Below, piece by piece: positions 35,472 to 45,112 of a DNA stretch of 64,000 nt; within the stretch, counting starts at the first letter, position 1, and each line of letters begins with the position of its first letter. A program made the translations under genes and the position numbers. The stretch lies in contig JAKUTR010000013.1 in assembly GCA_022448725.1 (NCBI GenBank), forward strand, positions 1 through 64,000, written 5' to 3'. The notes beneath the pieces were generated by a model that had not been told where the DNA came from, did not search any database, and saw only the letters and a list, made by a program, of their open reading frames with translations. This stretch comes from SAR202 cluster bacterium. Lineage in GTDB: Bacteria > Chloroflexota > Dehalococcoidia > Lucifugimonadales > VXLM01.

Positions 35472-35825
35472 CTACTCAACGAGTTCTAGTAGGGCCATTG
35501 GAGCCGCATCACCACTCCTAGCACCTATTTTCACAATTCGAGTGTACCCTCCGGGCCGGTTCTCGTACCTTGGTCCCAGTTCATCAAATAGCTTATCAAC
35601 AACCTTACTATCAGTTAAGAAAGAAGCAGCTAGCCTTCGCTGATGCAGCGACCCTTTCTTACCTCTTGTAATAACCTTTTCAGCTAGGCGGCGTATTTCT
35701 TTCGCCTTCGGCTCAGTGGTTTTCATAGACTCGTTACGTAGGAGATCAGTCACGGCAGTACGCATCATCGACATTCGGTGGGCTGTTGGGCGCCCAAGTT
35801 TTCGACCTGCAACCTTATGTCTCAC
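35472..35825 (-). CDS. rplQ: 50S ribosomal protein L17
   Basis: 117 residues, with the characteristic start M-R-H-K-V-A-G-R-K-L-G-R-P-T-A-H-R and the late R-P-G-G-Y-T-R-I-V-K. Follows rpoA by 30 bp. Confidence 0.98.
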   Translation of the reverse strand: MRHKVAGRKLGRPTAHRMSMMRTAVTDLLRNESMKTTEPKAKEIRRLAEKVITRGKKGSLHQRRLAASFLTDSKVVDKLFDELGPRYENRPGGYTRIVKIGARSGDAAPMALLELVE

Positions 35826-35855
35826 AGTATAATCTCCCTTCAGCCTGTATTGACT

Positions 35856-36905
35856 TTAGCTTTCAGTCTCGTCCGCGTCCTCGGTGCCAGTGGTCCCATC
35901 AGAAGTGTCTCCTGCTAGGTCGGGGTCGAGTTCGGCTGGCATGAGTTCTAACTCACGAAGTTTGCCGTAGAGTTCGTTTAAAGACTTTTCGCCGAAGTTA
36001 CGTATTTCTAGAAGATCAGGACGTTTTAGCTCCAGTACCTGGCCCACCTTATCGATGCTAGCACGCTTGAGGCAGTTGAGTGTCCTAGACGACAGATCAA
36101 GTTTCTCCACTTCTGTGTTGTATTGCTCTGGTGTTAACAACAGAGCCGCCGGTGTGCCAGCTTGATCCTCTTCTCCACCCCTGTGAGTATTTGCAAACAG
36201 GAAGAAGCTTTCGACCAGGGCACTCCCTGCTTGGCGCATAGCATCAACAGGAGAGATGGATCCGTCGGTCCATACTTCCACGATTAGCCGTTCTAGGTCA
36301 GTTCGCTGCCCAACGCGTGTGTTCTCAATGGAGTAGTTGACTTTGAGAATGGGGGTGTAGACTGCGTCCACTGGTAGAACGCCGATGGGGAGGCCTTCGC
36401 CCTTTGTGGCCTCATCGTATCCGGTCCCACGTTCCACATTTAGCTCAATGGATAATGTAGCATCGTCCGAGTCCAGAGTAGCTATATGCCACTCTGGGTT
36501 AACAACTTCAAAGTCAGAGGATGCCATAATATCTCCAGCTGACACCTCTCCCTGACCCGCAACTTCAAGCCGTAATTTGCCTGGCCTGTCTACTGATGAC
36601 CTCAGGCGTACGCCTTTGATATTTATCAATATATCGGAGACTTGCTCTTTGACGTTGGGGATGGTGGTGTACTCATGAAGTACGCCATCAATCTTTACCC
36701 AAGTAACCGCCGAGCCGGTCAGGGAGCTGTATAGAACCCTGCGCAGAGGGTTCCCAAGAGTCATTCCATATCCCTGTAGCAGTGGTGCGATAAGAAACTT
36801 ACCGTACCGGTCAGTTTCTTCCTCTACCTCAATCCGCGGAACGGGTTCTGGTTCGCTCTCGGCTGGCATCGTCTCTGGTGATGTTAGTATGTCAAACTCT
36901 ACCAT
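35856..36905 (-). CDS. rpoA: RNA polymerase alpha subunit
   Basis: 349 residues. The N-terminal dimerisation domain shows G-K-F-L-I-A-P-L-L-Q-G-Y-G-M-T-L-G-N-P-L-R-R split over two segments. The C-terminal DNA/activator-binding domain contains L-K-R-A-S-I-D-K-V-G-Q-V-L and I-R-N-F-G-E-K-S-L-N-E-L. It ends in an acidic, Asp/Glu/Thr-rich tail of about 25 residues that is longer than in E. coli. It lies in the alpha operon between rpsD (84-bp gap) and rplQ. Confidence 0.98.
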   Translation of the reverse strand: MVEFDILTSPETMPAESEPEPVPRIEVEEETDRYGKFLIAPLLQGYGMTLGNPLRRVLYSSLTGSAVTWVKIDGVLHEYTTIPNVKEQVSDILINIKGVRLRSSVDRPGKLRLEVAGQGEVSAGDIMASSDFEVVNPEWHIATLDSDDATLSIELNVERGTGYDEATKGEGLPIGVLPVDAVYTPILKVNYSIENTRVGQRTDLERLIVEVWTDGSISPVDAMRQAGSALVESFFLFANTHRGGEEDQAGTPAALLLTPEQYNTEVEKLDLSSRTLNCLKRASIDKVGQVLELKRPDLLEIRNFGEKSLNELYGKLRELELMPAELDPDLAGDTSDGTTGTEDADETES

Positions 36906-36989
36906 TTTTCAGGAGACTCCTTCGAAATTTCGCACTCCAACGACTGTGGTATGCGCCTCATCTTCATCTGCTTATCCTGACTTCCCTCA

Positions 36990-37622
36990 TTACTTGGAAT
37001 AGAACTCTACAATTAGACGTACGTCGACTCCAGAGTCGTTTTCGGACGCATCGGGAATAGAAAGCACCTCACCTTTTAGGTCAGAGGGTTCCAACTGTAG
37101 CCAGCTTGGGACAGGTCGTTTAGGCAGTCCATCTGTCAGGGCTTGGACGAACTCAGGGACGGTGTCGCCGTCTACCCTGTTCCAGGTGATAACGTCACCA
37201 ACCTTTATAAGGTAGGAGGGGATGTTGACGCGCCTGCCGTTGACGTTGAAATGGCCGTGGTTGACCAGCTGGCGTCCCTGCTTACGCGAATCAGCGAAAG
37301 AGAGTCGATAAACGACGTTGTCCAGCCGCTGTTCAAGTGTGCTTAGCAACAAGTCGCCTGTGACACCCTTAGTGTCCCTGGCTTCCTCAAAGTACTTTCT
37401 AAACTGGCGTTCCAGTACACCGTAGGTGAAGCGAGCCTTCTGTTTCTCGCGGAGTTGTACGGCCCAGTCTGAGGACCGTGGGCGCCTTCGTGACGGTTCT
37501 CCCGGAGGCCGTTTGCGGCGCTCAACGCCACACTTTTGAGAGTAGCACCGGTCGCCTTTCAAGAATAGTTTTTCGCCAATCCGTCGGCATTGACGGCATG
37601 ATGCATCGGTATATCTAGCCAT
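36990..37622 (-). CDS. rpsD: 30S ribosomal protein S4, zinc-binding form
   Basis: Primary 16S rRNA-binding protein of 210 residues. The N-terminus keeps the four-cysteine C+ zinc motif (C-R-Q-C and C-Y-S-Q-K-C). The S4 RNA-binding domain has R-L-D-N-V-V-Y-R-L-S-F and G-H-F-N-V-N-G-R-R-V. A 160-bp gap separates it from rpsK; I see no clear promoter or known S4-binding leader there. Confidence 0.98.
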   Translation of the reverse strand: MARYTDASCRQCRRIGEKLFLKGDRCYSQKCGVERRKRPPGEPSRRRPRSSDWAVQLREKQKARFTYGVLERQFRKYFEEARDTKGVTGDLLLSTLEQRLDNVVYRLSFADSRKQGRQLVNHGHFNVNGRRVNIPSYLIKVGDVITWNRVDGDTVPEFVQALTDGLPKRPVPSWLQLEPSDLKGEVLSIPDASENDSGVDVRLIVEFYSK

Positions 37623-37782
37623 AATTCTACTCGAACACTCTCCTTTTAAGCACCCTAATACGTTATAAGGGCCCCATCTCTTGGTCTAACTTCTATGTCT
37701 GATACTAGCTGCAATTTTTGATTCTTTGTTTGGTGAGCGATTTTCGCCCGAAAGATTTAAGTTATCCATGCATCGAAGCAAT

Positions 37783-38169
37783 CTACTGACGTCGGCGTTT
37801 TCTCGGTCGACATCCATTGTGAGGAATAGGTGTCACGTCCCGAATGGTAGTTACGCGCATACCTGCCGCTATTAGTGCCCTAATGGCTGCCTCACGTCCG
37901 GCACCCGGGCCTCGCACGAAAACATCAACCTGACGAAGTCCGCTATCCATGCCCTTTCGAGCAGCTACCTCTCCTGCTCTCTGGGCAGCGAATGCAGTCG
38001 ACTTTCGGGAGCCTCGGAACAGACCGACCGAGCCCGAACTACTCCATGCGAGGACATTTCCCTGAGGATCTGTCAAGGTGATGATAGTGTTATTGTAGGT
38101 CGATTGGACGTAGGCCCGTCCGACCGGGACGGTTTTTCTCTCTCGGCGTCGAGTTCTTGTTCTTGGCAT
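37783..38169 (-). CDS. rpsK: 30S ribosomal protein S11
   Basis: 128 residues. Typical elements are [23 protein letters not shown] and the C-terminal [12 protein letters not shown]. It follows rpsM by 11 bp. Confidence 0.98.
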   Translation of the reverse strand: MPRTRTRRRERKTVPVGRAYVQSTYNNTIITLTDPQGNVLAWSSSGSVGLFRGSRKSTAFAAQRAGEVAARKGMDSGLRQVDVFVRGPGAGREAAIRALIAAGMRVTTIRDVTPIPHNGCRPRKRRRQ

Positions 38170-38180
38170 ACAGCCCTTCC

Positions 38181-38555
38181 TTACTTCGTAACTTGTCTTC
38201 TACCTGCTACGGGCACCCGGCGTCCACGTTTACCACGCGCATTTGTTTTTGTGCGCTGGCCACGAACGGGAAGACCGCGGCGGTGTCGTAGACCTCGGTA
38301 TGTACCTATATCGATTAGACGCCTAATGTTAAGGTTGATCTCACGGCGAAGATCTCCTTCTACTAACTTTCCGTCAACGAATTCTCTGATGCGAGTTAAC
38401 TCTGCCTCAGTCAGATCACTAACCTTAGGATTGCCATCGATACCTGCCTTCACAATGATATCTTTAGCTTGCGCAGGACCGATACCGTAGATCTTGGTAA
38501 GTGAGATTGCCACTCGCTTGTTATCTGGTATGTTGACACCTGAGATGATAGCCAT
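38181..38555 (-). CDS. rpsM: 30S ribosomal protein S13
   Basis: 124 residues. Starts [12 protein letters not shown] and has the helix-two-turn-helix I-Y-G-I-G-P-A-Q-A. The basic tail [13 protein letters not shown] reaches the tRNA sites. A TAAGGAGG-type site precedes the ATG. Lies between rpmJ and rpsK. Confidence 0.98.
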   Translation of the reverse strand: MAIISGVNIPDNKRVAISLTKIYGIGPAQAKDIIVKAGIDGNPKVSDLTEAELTRIREFVDGKLVEGDLRREINLNIRRLIDIGTYRGLRHRRGLPVRGQRTKTNARGKRGRRVPVAGRRQVTK

Positions 38556-38568
38556 ATGTCCTCCTTAG

Positions 38569-38682
38569 CTAACCTTGCCGCTGCTTATGTCTGAGGTTGT
38601 CGCAGGTAACCATAACCCTGCCATGGCGCCGGACAATTCGGCACTTGGCACATCTCGTTTTCACTGACGCTGATACTTTCAC
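38569..38682 (-). CDS. rpmJ: 50S ribosomal protein L36
   Basis: A 37-residue protein starting with GTG at 38682, found by reading the gap between infA and rpsM. It begins V-K-V-S-A-S-V-K and ends H-K-Q-R-Q-G. The zinc ligands C11-x2-C14, C27 and H32 are all present, so it is the C+ form. Position in infA-rpmJ-rpsM is canonical. Confidence 0.95.
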   Translation of the reverse strand: MKVSASVKTRCAKCRIVRRHGRVMVTCDNLRHKQRQG

Positions 38683-38697
38683 GTCACACCTACCATT

Positions 38698-38919
38698 CTA
38701 AAATCGGTATGTAATTCTTCCTCGACTAAGATCGTATGGCGACAACTCTACTAGTACTCTGTCGCCTGGGAGGACCCTGATGTAGTTCATCTTGAGCTTA
38801 CCAGAGATATAGGCTAGAACCTCATGCCCATTAGCGAGTTCTACTCGAAAAGTCGCGTTACGGAGAGACTCTATGACTTTTCCTTCAACGGCTATTGCTT
38901 CTTTCTTTCCTTTCGGCAT
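38698..38919 (-). CDS. infA: Translation initiation factor IF-1
   Basis: 73-residue OB-fold protein. [13 protein letters not shown], then F-R-V-E-L-A-N-G-H, then [18 protein letters not shown] cover the whole family pattern. It starts 4 bp after map. Confidence 0.98.
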   Translation of the reverse strand: MPKGKKEAIAVEGKVIESLRNATFRVELANGHEVLAYISGKLKMNYIRVLPGDRVLVELSPYDLSRGRITYRF

Positions 38920-38923
38920 GTGA

Positions 38924-39652
38924 TTATTCCAGTAAGGGATTGACCGCGGTTAGCACTTCTGGTCCGTCTTCAGTTATGGCAATAGTATCTTCGAAATGTG
39001 CAGATAGGCTGCCGTCGGCAGTCACTACGGTCCATCCGTCATTCATCAATTCTGTTTCCCAAGACCCGATATTCAACATAGGTTCTATGGCAATCGTCAT
39101 GCCTGACCGCAGCATTGGCCCTCGGCCTGGGGTGCCATAGTTGGGCACCTGAGGTTCCTCATGGAGGGATCTGCCGATTCCATGACCGACGTATTGACGA
39201 ACGACGCCGTAACCAAAGGACTCCGCGAAATTCTGTATAGCATGAGAAATATCCCCGATTCGATTCCCAGGTAGGCATAAAGCAATAGCTCGCTTAAGGG
39301 ACTTCTCAGTTGTATCAATGAGGTGGTGTGTCTTGCTGGGGACATCGCCTACGTTGATAGTGAATGCAGTGTCGCTATGGAACCCTCCTACAACCGCACC
39401 CAGATCGATGCTGACCACGTCTCCTGTCTGGATCACCCTCTTATTAGATGGGATACCATGTACGATTTCATTGTTAATGGAGAAGCAAATGGTAGCAGGG
39501 AAGCCGTAAAGCCCTTTGAAGGACGGTATGGCACCGAGCTTGCGGATTTCCTTCTCAGCAATTTGATCAATTTCCCCAGAAGTCATTCCGGGAGAGAGAG
39601 ATTTTCTAAGGTGGGCTTTTGTCAAAGCAGCAACAGTCCCAGCCTCGCGCAT
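38924..39652 (-). CDS. map: Methionine aminopeptidase type I, start uncertain
   Basis: Removes the N-terminal Met from new proteins. All metal ligands are visible: Asp in S-I-D-L-G-A, Asp in H-S-D-T-A-F, His in G-H-G-I-G, Glu in I-E-P-M and Glu in H-F-E-D-T; the catalytic His is in I-V-H-G-I-P. The first ATG (39652) starts at M-R-E-A-G, but the family normally has about 10-15 residues before this. The frame upstream does encode a matching I-T-L-K-S-S-R-E-L-S-L, open to a stop at 39734-39736. No ATG, GTG or TTG exists in that stretch, though an AAGGGAG lies just before it. The true start may be an unusual codon. Confidence 0.93.
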   Translation of the reverse strand: MREAGTVAALTKAHLRKSLSPGMTSGEIDQIAEKEIRKLGAIPSFKGLYGFPATICFSINNEIVHGIPSNKRVIQTGDVVSIDLGAVVGGFHSDTAFTINVGDVPSKTHHLIDTTEKSLKRAIALCLPGNRIGDISHAIQNFAESFGYGVVRQYVGHGIGRSLHEEPQVPNYGTPGRGPMLRSGMTIAIEPMLNIGSWETELMNDGWTVVTADGSLSAHFEDTIAITEDGPEVLTAVNPLLE

Positions 39653-39784
39653 GAGGCTTAACTCTCTCGAGGACTTCAGCGTTATCCCCGAAGGATTCTC
39701 AACGTTTATTGTTGCGGTACAATCGATGACCAGTTACTCCCTTTGTATGTTTAAAACGCCAAACGTATATCGTAGCACACCAAA

Positions 39785-40420
39785 CTATGTGAGCGCCTCT
39801 ATAAAGGCCTGTCCGACCATTTTAATACTCTGCTCACCATCGACCTCTCTAAGAACGCCAGCAATTGAATAATAATTTACCAATGGAACTGTCTGATTAA
39901 AAAAAACCTCTAGCCTCTTTGCCACTGCATCAGGTTTATCATCGCCCCTCTGGTATAGGTCGCCTTCACAATCAGCGCATACTCCGTCTTCGGGGGGCGG
40001 ATTTGATATCTTGTGGTAGGTACGATTACAGTTGTTGCATACAACACGTCCTGCTAGTCTCCGGACGAGCTCATCCTGGGAAACATTTACATAGAGAACC
40101 CTATCTATGGCCTCTTCCCCTAGTCTCTTGTCTAGCACTGTTGCCTGATTCAAAGTTCGGGGGAAGCCGTCCAGTAGGAAACCTTCCCTGGTAGCTTCCT
40201 TGGAAATCCATTCCATTACCATGCGTATGGTAATGGAATCGGGAACCAAAACTCCCTTCTTCATATATGAGTCTGCCAATTGGCCTAGCTCAGTTTCCTG
40301 CTGTAAGTGATCACGGAACAGGTCACCAGATGCTACCTTCGGAACTCCGAGGTGATCAGCGACCCTGGTTGCTTGCGTACCCTTCCCAGCTCCTGGGGGA
40401 CCCAAAAGTATTATTCTCAT
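39785..40420 (-). CDS. adk: Adenylate kinase
   Basis: Interconverts ATP, ADP and AMP. 211 residues, with the P-loop G-P-P-G-A-G-K-G-T at 7-15 and the D-G-F-P-R-T AMP-site motif. The long LID is of the zinc type, with C-N-N-C and C-A-D-C. Located between secY and map as in the spc operon of many bacteria. Confidence 0.98.
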   Translation of the reverse strand: MRIILLGPPGAGKGTQATRVADHLGVPKVASGDLFRDHLQQETELGQLADSYMKKGVLVPDSITIRMVMEWISKEATREGFLLDGFPRTLNQATVLDKRLGEEAIDRVLYVNVSQDELVRRLAGRVVCNNCNRTYHKISNPPPEDGVCADCEGDLYQRGDDKPDAVAKRLEVFFNQTVPLVNYYSIAGVLREVDGEQSIKMVGQAFIEALT

Positions 40421-40430
40421 GCTTAAGCGC

Positions 40431-41768
40431 CTACCGTAGGAACCCTTCGTAATTGCGCATTAATAATTGAGCTTCAAGCTGGCGCATAGTATCCAGAGCT
40501 ACGCCAACCATAATTAACAAGCTCGTACTACTTAATGTTAGGGCACGGACGTTGGTTATCTCCTGAAAGATAAATGGCAAAATAGCTACTGTTCCTAGGA
40601 AGAGAGCGCCTCCCACAGTGATACGAATCACAACTCTCGTGAGGTAGTCTTGGGTAGGTTTGCCGGGTCGTATACCAGGTATGAATCCGCCGTTACGTTG
40701 CAAGGTTTCGGCTAGGTTCTGCTGCTGGAATATCACTAGTGTGTAGAAGAAAGTGAAGGCCAAAGTTAGGAAAAACACCGCTACCCAATAAGGGGCTCTT
40801 GACGGATCCATAGCATCCCCGAAGAATTGGATCGCACGTAGGAAGATGTTAGTAGTCATTGGGTCGCGAAAATAGCTGGCGACCGTCACGGGGAGAATTA
40901 TGATGGAGAATGAGAAAATGAGAGGAATCATACCCGCTGAATTTACGCGCAGCGGCAAATGGCTTGAGCCACTTTGTCGCTGCATGCGTCCACCCCTGAA
41001 TACACTGCGGCCATACTGGACGGGGATGCGTCTCTGCGCCTCAGTGAACAAAACTATTAGCATGATTGTAGCGAAGCCCATAAGTGCCAGGAGTAACAAG
41101 CCTGCGGCTTGATCGCTCTCGAGGAAGCCTTGTCCTATCTGAGAGGGGAATTGGGCTACGATACCTCCGAAAATGATTAACGATATCCCATTCCCTAGCC
41201 CGCGTTCAGTTATTAGTTCCCCTAGCCATACCAGAAACATTGTTCCAGCAACCATTGAGCAGATCATCGCTAATGTCGGCAGATTGATACCAAGGTCAAT
41301 AATTGGCAATACCCCAGATTGTTGTAACAAACTAAGCTGACCCCACCCTTGAAAAACGGCGACGGGTACAGCGAGGTAATGAGTGACTTGGTTGATTCGC
41401 TGGCGTCCATACTCCCCCTCTTGAGAGAGAGCCTTGAGTTGAGGAACAACTGGGGTCAGAATTTGCATTACGATGGATGAAGTGATGTAAGGGTAAACGC
41501 CCAAAGCTGCAATGCTGAGGTTCGAAAGGGCTCCGCCACTGAAAAGGTCCAAGAAGCCAAGTAGGGCCTGTTGCTCAAACGCCTGTGCGAGTGCTTGTAC
41601 GTCAACCCCGGGGACAGGCACGTGAGCTACAAAACGGAAGACGACCAACATAGCTAATGTGAAAAGGATCTTTGCTCGCAGGTCAGGGACCCGCATAGCA
41701 TCGATCATCGACTGAATCAGTTGTGGACGTGAGACCTCTTGGGTCCTTGCAGCTGGTGTCTGGCGCAA
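40431..41768 (-). CDS. secY: Protein translocase subunit SecY
   Basis: Channel of the Sec translocon in the cytoplasmic membrane; 445 residues with ten predicted transmembrane helices. Motifs include V-P-V-P-G-V-D, G-A-L-S-N-L-S-I-A-A-L-G-V-Y-P-Y, G-L-G-N-G-I-S and L-P-L-R-V-N-S-A-G-M-I-P. Starts 1 bp after rplO. Confidence 0.98.
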   Translation of the reverse strand: MRQTPAARTQEVSRPQLIQSMIDAMRVPDLRAKILFTLAMLVVFRFVAHVPVPGVDVQALAQAFEQQALLGFLDLFSGGALSNLSIAALGVYPYITSSIVMQILTPVVPQLKALSQEGEYGRQRINQVTHYLAVPVAVFQGWGQLSLLQQSGVLPIIDLGINLPTLAMICSMVAGTMFLVWLGELITERGLGNGISLIIFGGIVAQFPSQIGQGFLESDQAAGLLLLALMGFATIMLIVLFTEAQRRIPVQYGRSVFRGGRMQRQSGSSHLPLRVNSAGMIPLIFSFSIIILPVTVASYFRDPMTTNIFLRAIQFFGDAMDPSRAPYWVAVFFLTLAFTFFYTLVIFQQQNLAETLQRNGGFIPGIRPGKPTQDYLTRVVIRITVGGALFLGTVAILPFIFQEITNVRALTLSSTSLLIMVGVALDTMRQLEAQLLMRNYEGFLR

Positions 41769-41769
41769 G

Positions 41770-42213
41770 CTACACCTCCCTTACGCTGCCACCCGCCGCT
41801 TCGATCTTTCGTTTAGCTGACTCTGAGAAACTGTTCGCTTCTACAGTCAATGGGATCGTGATCTCGCCACGGCCCAGCACCTTAACCGGCTTGCTAAGGT
41901 CTTTCACGATGCCGGAGGAAACCATTAATCCGAGCGTAACCTCTGTCCCAGTTTCAAACCCTGTAAGAATATCAATGTTGACCGGGGCGTATTCTGTGCG
42001 AAATATGTTAGTAAACCCTCTAAGTGAAGGCATTCCCTTGATGAGGCGTTGCTGACCACCCTCAAATCCAGGGCGAACCCCTCCTCCGCTACGGGAGTTT
42101 TGGCCCTTAATACCTCGTCCTGAGTATGTGCCTGTACCTCGGGCATTGCCACGCCCGATTCGTTTGCGATTTTTTTTGGCCCCTTGCGGGGAACGTAATT
42201 CGTGCTGTTTCAT
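41770..42213 (-). CDS. rplO: 50S ribosomal protein L15
   Basis: 147 residues. The glycine/basic N-terminal half (K-K-N-R-K-R-I-G-R-G-N-A-R-G) threads into 23S rRNA, and F-E-G-G-Q-Q-R-L-I-K-G-M-P is typical. Lies 45 bp after rpmD. Confidence 0.98.
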   Translation of the reverse strand: MKQHELRSPQGAKKNRKRIGRGNARGTGTYSGRGIKGQNSRSGGGVRPGFEGGQQRLIKGMPSLRGFTNIFRTEYAPVNIDILTGFETGTEVTLGLMVSSGIVKDLSKPVKVLGRGEITIPLTVEANSFSESAKRKIEAAGGSVREV

Positions 42214-42258
42214 AATTTTTTAGGTTACCTATCCAAGCGATTCATATGTGTTAGACGC

Positions 42259-42441
42259 TCAGGACTTCTCCTCTACTTCCACCATGTGCTGCACTTTAGA
42301 GACCATGCCACGAATGGATGGTGTGTCTTCGTGTTCCACGGTGTGGTTGAGTCGATGTAGACCGAGACTGGCGATGGTCTTACGCTGATCGCGCGAGTAG
42401 CCAATCCCGCTTTTTCGCCAAGTAACCATTATTTTACTCAT
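42259..42441 (-). CDS. rpmD: 50S ribosomal protein L30
   Basis: 60 residues from ATG 42441, which overlaps the rpsE stop by 8 bp; an upstream in-frame codon at 42456 lies inside rpsE and is not needed. The pattern [11 protein letters not shown], then [10 protein letters not shown], then I-R-G-M-V-S-K-V is that of L30. Confidence 0.96.
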   Translation of the reverse strand: MSKIMVTWRKSGIGYSRDQRKTIASLGLHRLNHTVEHEDTPSIRGMVSKVQHMVEVEEKS

Positions 42442-42991
42442 TTTTCTCGTTAGCATTGCTATCTTGGTCAGAAGTTGTAGAGGACGTTGCTAACTGTTGT
42501 CTCTTTGCAAATTCAACCTCTGGTATTTTCATAGATGCTAACCCGTAGAAAGCTGCTTTCACAGCGTTTATTGGGTTAGAACTTCGTCGCGTTTTTGTGA
42601 CGATGTCCTTGACTCCCGCTAGTTCAACTACTGCTCGGACAGCCCCACCCGCAATAACACCAGTACCTGGCGGAGCTGGTCTCATCATCACTTCTGAGGC
42701 TTCGTACTTGTACACAATCTCATGCGGGATCGTACTATCATCAAGCGAGATAGTGATCATGTTGCGTTTAGCTTTTGAGACACCCTTGCGAACAGCGTCT
42801 GGTACGGCACTTGCCTTGCCCCGTCCGATGCCAACGGTGCCTTTACCATCACCGATTACAACATCAGCAGCAAAGCTGAGGTTACGGCCGCCCTTCACAA
42901 CCTTTGTCACTCGAGAGATGTTAACTACACGTTCCTGAAACTCTGAGTCTTCGGCGTCATTACCTTGGTATGAAAAATTGGGTGAGACCAT
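42434..42991 (-). CDS. rpsE: 30S ribosomal protein S5
   Basis: 185 residues, with [10 protein letters not shown], the loop V-G-I-G-R-G-K-A and the late [10 protein letters not shown]. The last 20 residues form a Ser/Asp/Asn-rich tail. It abuts rplR directly. Confidence 0.98.
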   Translation of the reverse strand: MVSPNFSYQGNDAEDSEFQERVVNISRVTKVVKGGRNLSFAADVVIGDGKGTVGIGRGKASAVPDAVRKGVSKAKRNMITISLDDSTIPHEIVYKYEASEVMMRPAPPGTGVIAGGAVRAVVELAGVKDIVTKTRRSSNPINAVKAAFYGLASMKIPEVEFAKRQQLATSSTTSDQDSNANEKNE

Positions 42992-43357
42992 CTAGAAAGT
43001 TAGTCCTCCTTTACGGGCAGCGTCGGCCAGCGCCTTGACACGACCTTGGTATTGGTAGCCACCACGATCAAACACAACGGCCTTTACTCCCTTTTTCTTG
43101 GCGCGGGATGCGACTAAATTGCCGACGAGGGTTGAAACGTCTGCTTTTCGTTTACCTGAGATCTCAGACTGCACATCTGAATCAAGACTTGAGGCTGCAA
43201 TAAGAGTCTCACCTTTGGTATCGTCAATTATCTGTGCATAGATGTGGTTCAAACTACGGAAAACCGCTAGGCGTGGCCTATCTGCTGTGCCATGTATTTT
43301 GCGTCGTACGCGAACGTGCCGCGCTAGTCGTCTCGATGTGTTAGTTGTTTTAGACAT
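42992..43357 (-). CDS. rplR: 50S ribosomal protein L18
   Basis: 121 residues; binds 5S r[23 protein letters not shown] and [12 protein letters not shown] are family marks. Lies 5 bp after rplF. Confidence 0.98.
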   Translation of the reverse strand: MSKTTNTSRRLARHVRVRRKIHGTADRPRLAVFRSLNHIYAQIIDDTKGETLIAASSLDSDVQSEISGKRKADVSTLVGNLVASRAKKKGVKAVVFDRGGYQYQGRVKALADAARKGGLTF

Positions 43358-43362
43358 TGTAT

Positions 43363-43911
43363 CTAGGCTATCCCTGCTCGTGCGCTCTTACCAGGTTTCA
43401 ATCGTACCTGCTCGCCTACGTATCTGATACCTTTACCCTTGTAGGATTCTGGTGGTCGCACCTTTCGTATTTCAGCGGCAGTCTGTCCAACTAGTTGTTT
43501 GTCGATTCCTCTCACATGAATTAGGTTTTGGCCCTCGACCTCAAGAGCGATTCCATCACGAGGTTGTATCTCAACGGTATGACTCAGCATCACGCTCAGA
43601 CTGATCCCTTTCCCACTTTGCTGCACACGATACCCTACACCAACCAGTTCCAAGGATTTCGAGAATCCTTCCAAAACCCCTATTACCATATTTGATATTA
43701 GGCTGCGAGTGAGCCCGTGAAGAGCGCGATGATTCCGCTCATCCGAAGGCCTCTGGACGGTGACAACTCCCTCAGCGGTCGAGATACTCATGTCGGGATT
43801 GAAGGATTGAGTTAAAGATCCCTTGGGTCCCTTAACGGTCACTTTGCTCCCATTCAGAGTAACGTCGACTTCAGAAGGTATTGATACAGGCTGGTTACCT
43901 ACTCTAGACAT
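43363..43911 (-). CDS. rplF: 50S ribosomal protein L6
   Basis: 182 residues from ATG 43911, where the family N-terminus M-S-R-V-G-N-Q-P-V begins; the frame continues to 43962 but that part overlaps rpsH. The C-terminal [11 protein letters not shown] and K-P-G-K-S-A-R are typical. 10 bp after rpsH. Confidence 0.97.
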   Translation of the reverse strand: MSRVGNQPVSIPSEVDVTLNGSKVTVKGPKGSLTQSFNPDMSISTAEGVVTVQRPSDERNHRALHGLTRSLISNMVIGVLEGFSKSLELVGVGYRVQQSGKGISLSVMLSHTVEIQPRDGIALEVEGQNLIHVRGIDKQLVGQTAAEIRKVRPPESYKGKGIRYVGEQVRLKPGKSARAGIA

Positions 43912-43921
43912 CTTTTCATCC

Positions 43922-44323
43922 TTACCATACGTAACACATAAGCTCTCCACCGACTCCTTCAAGTCGTGCCTTGGCGCCAGTCATTAACCCACGGGATGTC
44001 GATAGGATTGCTACACCAAGGCCACCATAATACCGAGGGATTTCACCCTTCTTAACATACACCCGTAGACCAGGCCTGCTAACACGTTTTAGGCCAGTGA
44101 TAGCCGACTCATTTTCTTCCCGGTAGTGTAGTTTAACTACGATCGCGCCCTGGGCCGAAGCCTCATCGTCTATATCAAAGCCCTCGATGAAGCCTTCTTC
44201 CTTCAAGATTTGAGCAATAGCAGCCTTTGTACCGGATTTAGGTATCGACACCGTGTCGTGCCGCACCATGACGGCGTTCCGGATACGGGTCAGCATGTCG
44301 GATATTGGGTCTGTGACAGGCAT
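43922..44323 (-). CDS. rpsH: 30S ribosomal protein S8
   Basis: 133 residues. Start [12 protein letters not shown] and end [12 protein letters not shown] identify it. It follows rplE by only 9 bp, so rpsN, which normally lies between them, is absent here. Confidence 0.98.
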   Translation of the reverse strand: MPVTDPISDMLTRIRNAVMVRHDTVSIPKSGTKAAIAQILKEEGFIEGFDIDDEASAQGAIVVKLHYREENESAITGLKRVSRPGLRVYVKKGEIPRYYGGLGVAILSTSRGLMTGAKARLEGVGGELMCYVW

Positions 44324-44332
44324 CGGTTTCTC

Positions 44333-45112
44333 CTATGCTGCTTCCGACATGTCCGTCGATGCGAAGGGCATGCCCATTAGCTCTAAAAGTCTAAATCCCT
44401 CTCGGTCGCTCCGTGCGGTGGTGGTGATCACGATTTGCATCGGTCGTAACCGATCAATTGAGTTGTAGTCAATCTCTGGGAAAATCACCTGTTCTTGGAT
44501 ACCAAGCGCAAAGTTACCCCGTCCGTCGAATGACTTTCGTGATACACCACGGAAATCTCGTATGCGAGGTAGTGATGAACTGACCAGCCGATCGAAGAAC
44601 TCATACATCCTGCGTCCACGGAGTGTTACCTTGAGTCCCATCGGCATTCCATCACGAACTTTGAAATTAGCGATGGATCTCCTTGCTTTGGTAGTTACAG
44701 GATTCTGACCAGTGATTGAGCGTAGGTCCTTAGTAGCAGATTCAAAGACACGAGAGTTCGTTTGTGCTTCCTTGCCGATCCCTATGTTAACAATGATCTT
44801 TTCGAGACCAGGGATCTGCATCGCGCTAGTGTACTCAAAGTCTTTCATTAGCTGCGGACCAATTTCCGCTCGGTAACGTTCTAAAAGGCGAGGCACATTA
44901 GGCAGTTTTGCCTGAGTTGGTGTCGCACCCGCGTCTTTCTTCTGAGTGTCCTTTTTGGCAACAGTCTTCTTGGCGGCAGTCTTTTTGGCAACAGTCTTCT
45001 TGGCGGCAGTCTTTTTGGCAACAGTCTTCTTGGCAACACTTTTCTTCGTAGTGCTGCTGGCTGCTTTTTTAGTTGCTGGCTGCTTTTGTTTTGGCTTGTC
45101 TTCGGTCGTCAC
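44333..45112 (-). CDS. rplE: 50S ribosomal protein L5 with histone-H1-like N-terminal tail
   Basis: 5S rRNA-binding protein. Residues about 75-255 are a complete L5 ([14 protein letters not shown], then [12 protein letters not shown], then F-P-E-I-D-Y). The first 70 residues are a Lys/Ala/Thr tail built of the decapeptide [10 protein letters not shown], resembling histone H1 and HU-tail repeats; normal L5 is about 180 residues. The tail is in frame with no internal start that would favour a shorter product. The gene starts in a 4-bp overlap with rplX. The tail may bind RNA, but this is inference. Confidence 0.96.
   Translation of the reverse strand: MTTEDKPKQKQPATKKAASSTTKKSVAKKTVAKKTAAKKTVAKKTAAKKTVAKKDTQKKDAGATPTQAKLPNVPRLLERYRAEIGPQLMKDFEYTSAMQIPGLEKIIVNIGIGKEAQTNSRVFESATKDLRSITGQNPVTTKARRSIANFKVRDGMPMGLKVTLRGRRMYEFFDRLVSSSLPRIRDFRGVSRKSFDGRGNFALGIQEQVIFPEIDYNSIDRLRPMQIVITTTARSDREGFRLLELMGMPFASTDMSEAA
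44951..45040 (-). repeat. three 30-bp tandem repeats inside rplE
   Basis: Units at 44951-44980 and 44981-45010 are identical. The third (45011-45040) differs only in its last bases. Each encodes ten residues of the Lys/Ala tail of L5, so the repeat number can change without shifting the frame. Confidence 0.95.

Noticed and set aside
44951-45040. 30-bp repeats as a possible CRISPR array
   Set aside because: The units are directly contiguous without spacers and lie in frame inside rplE.
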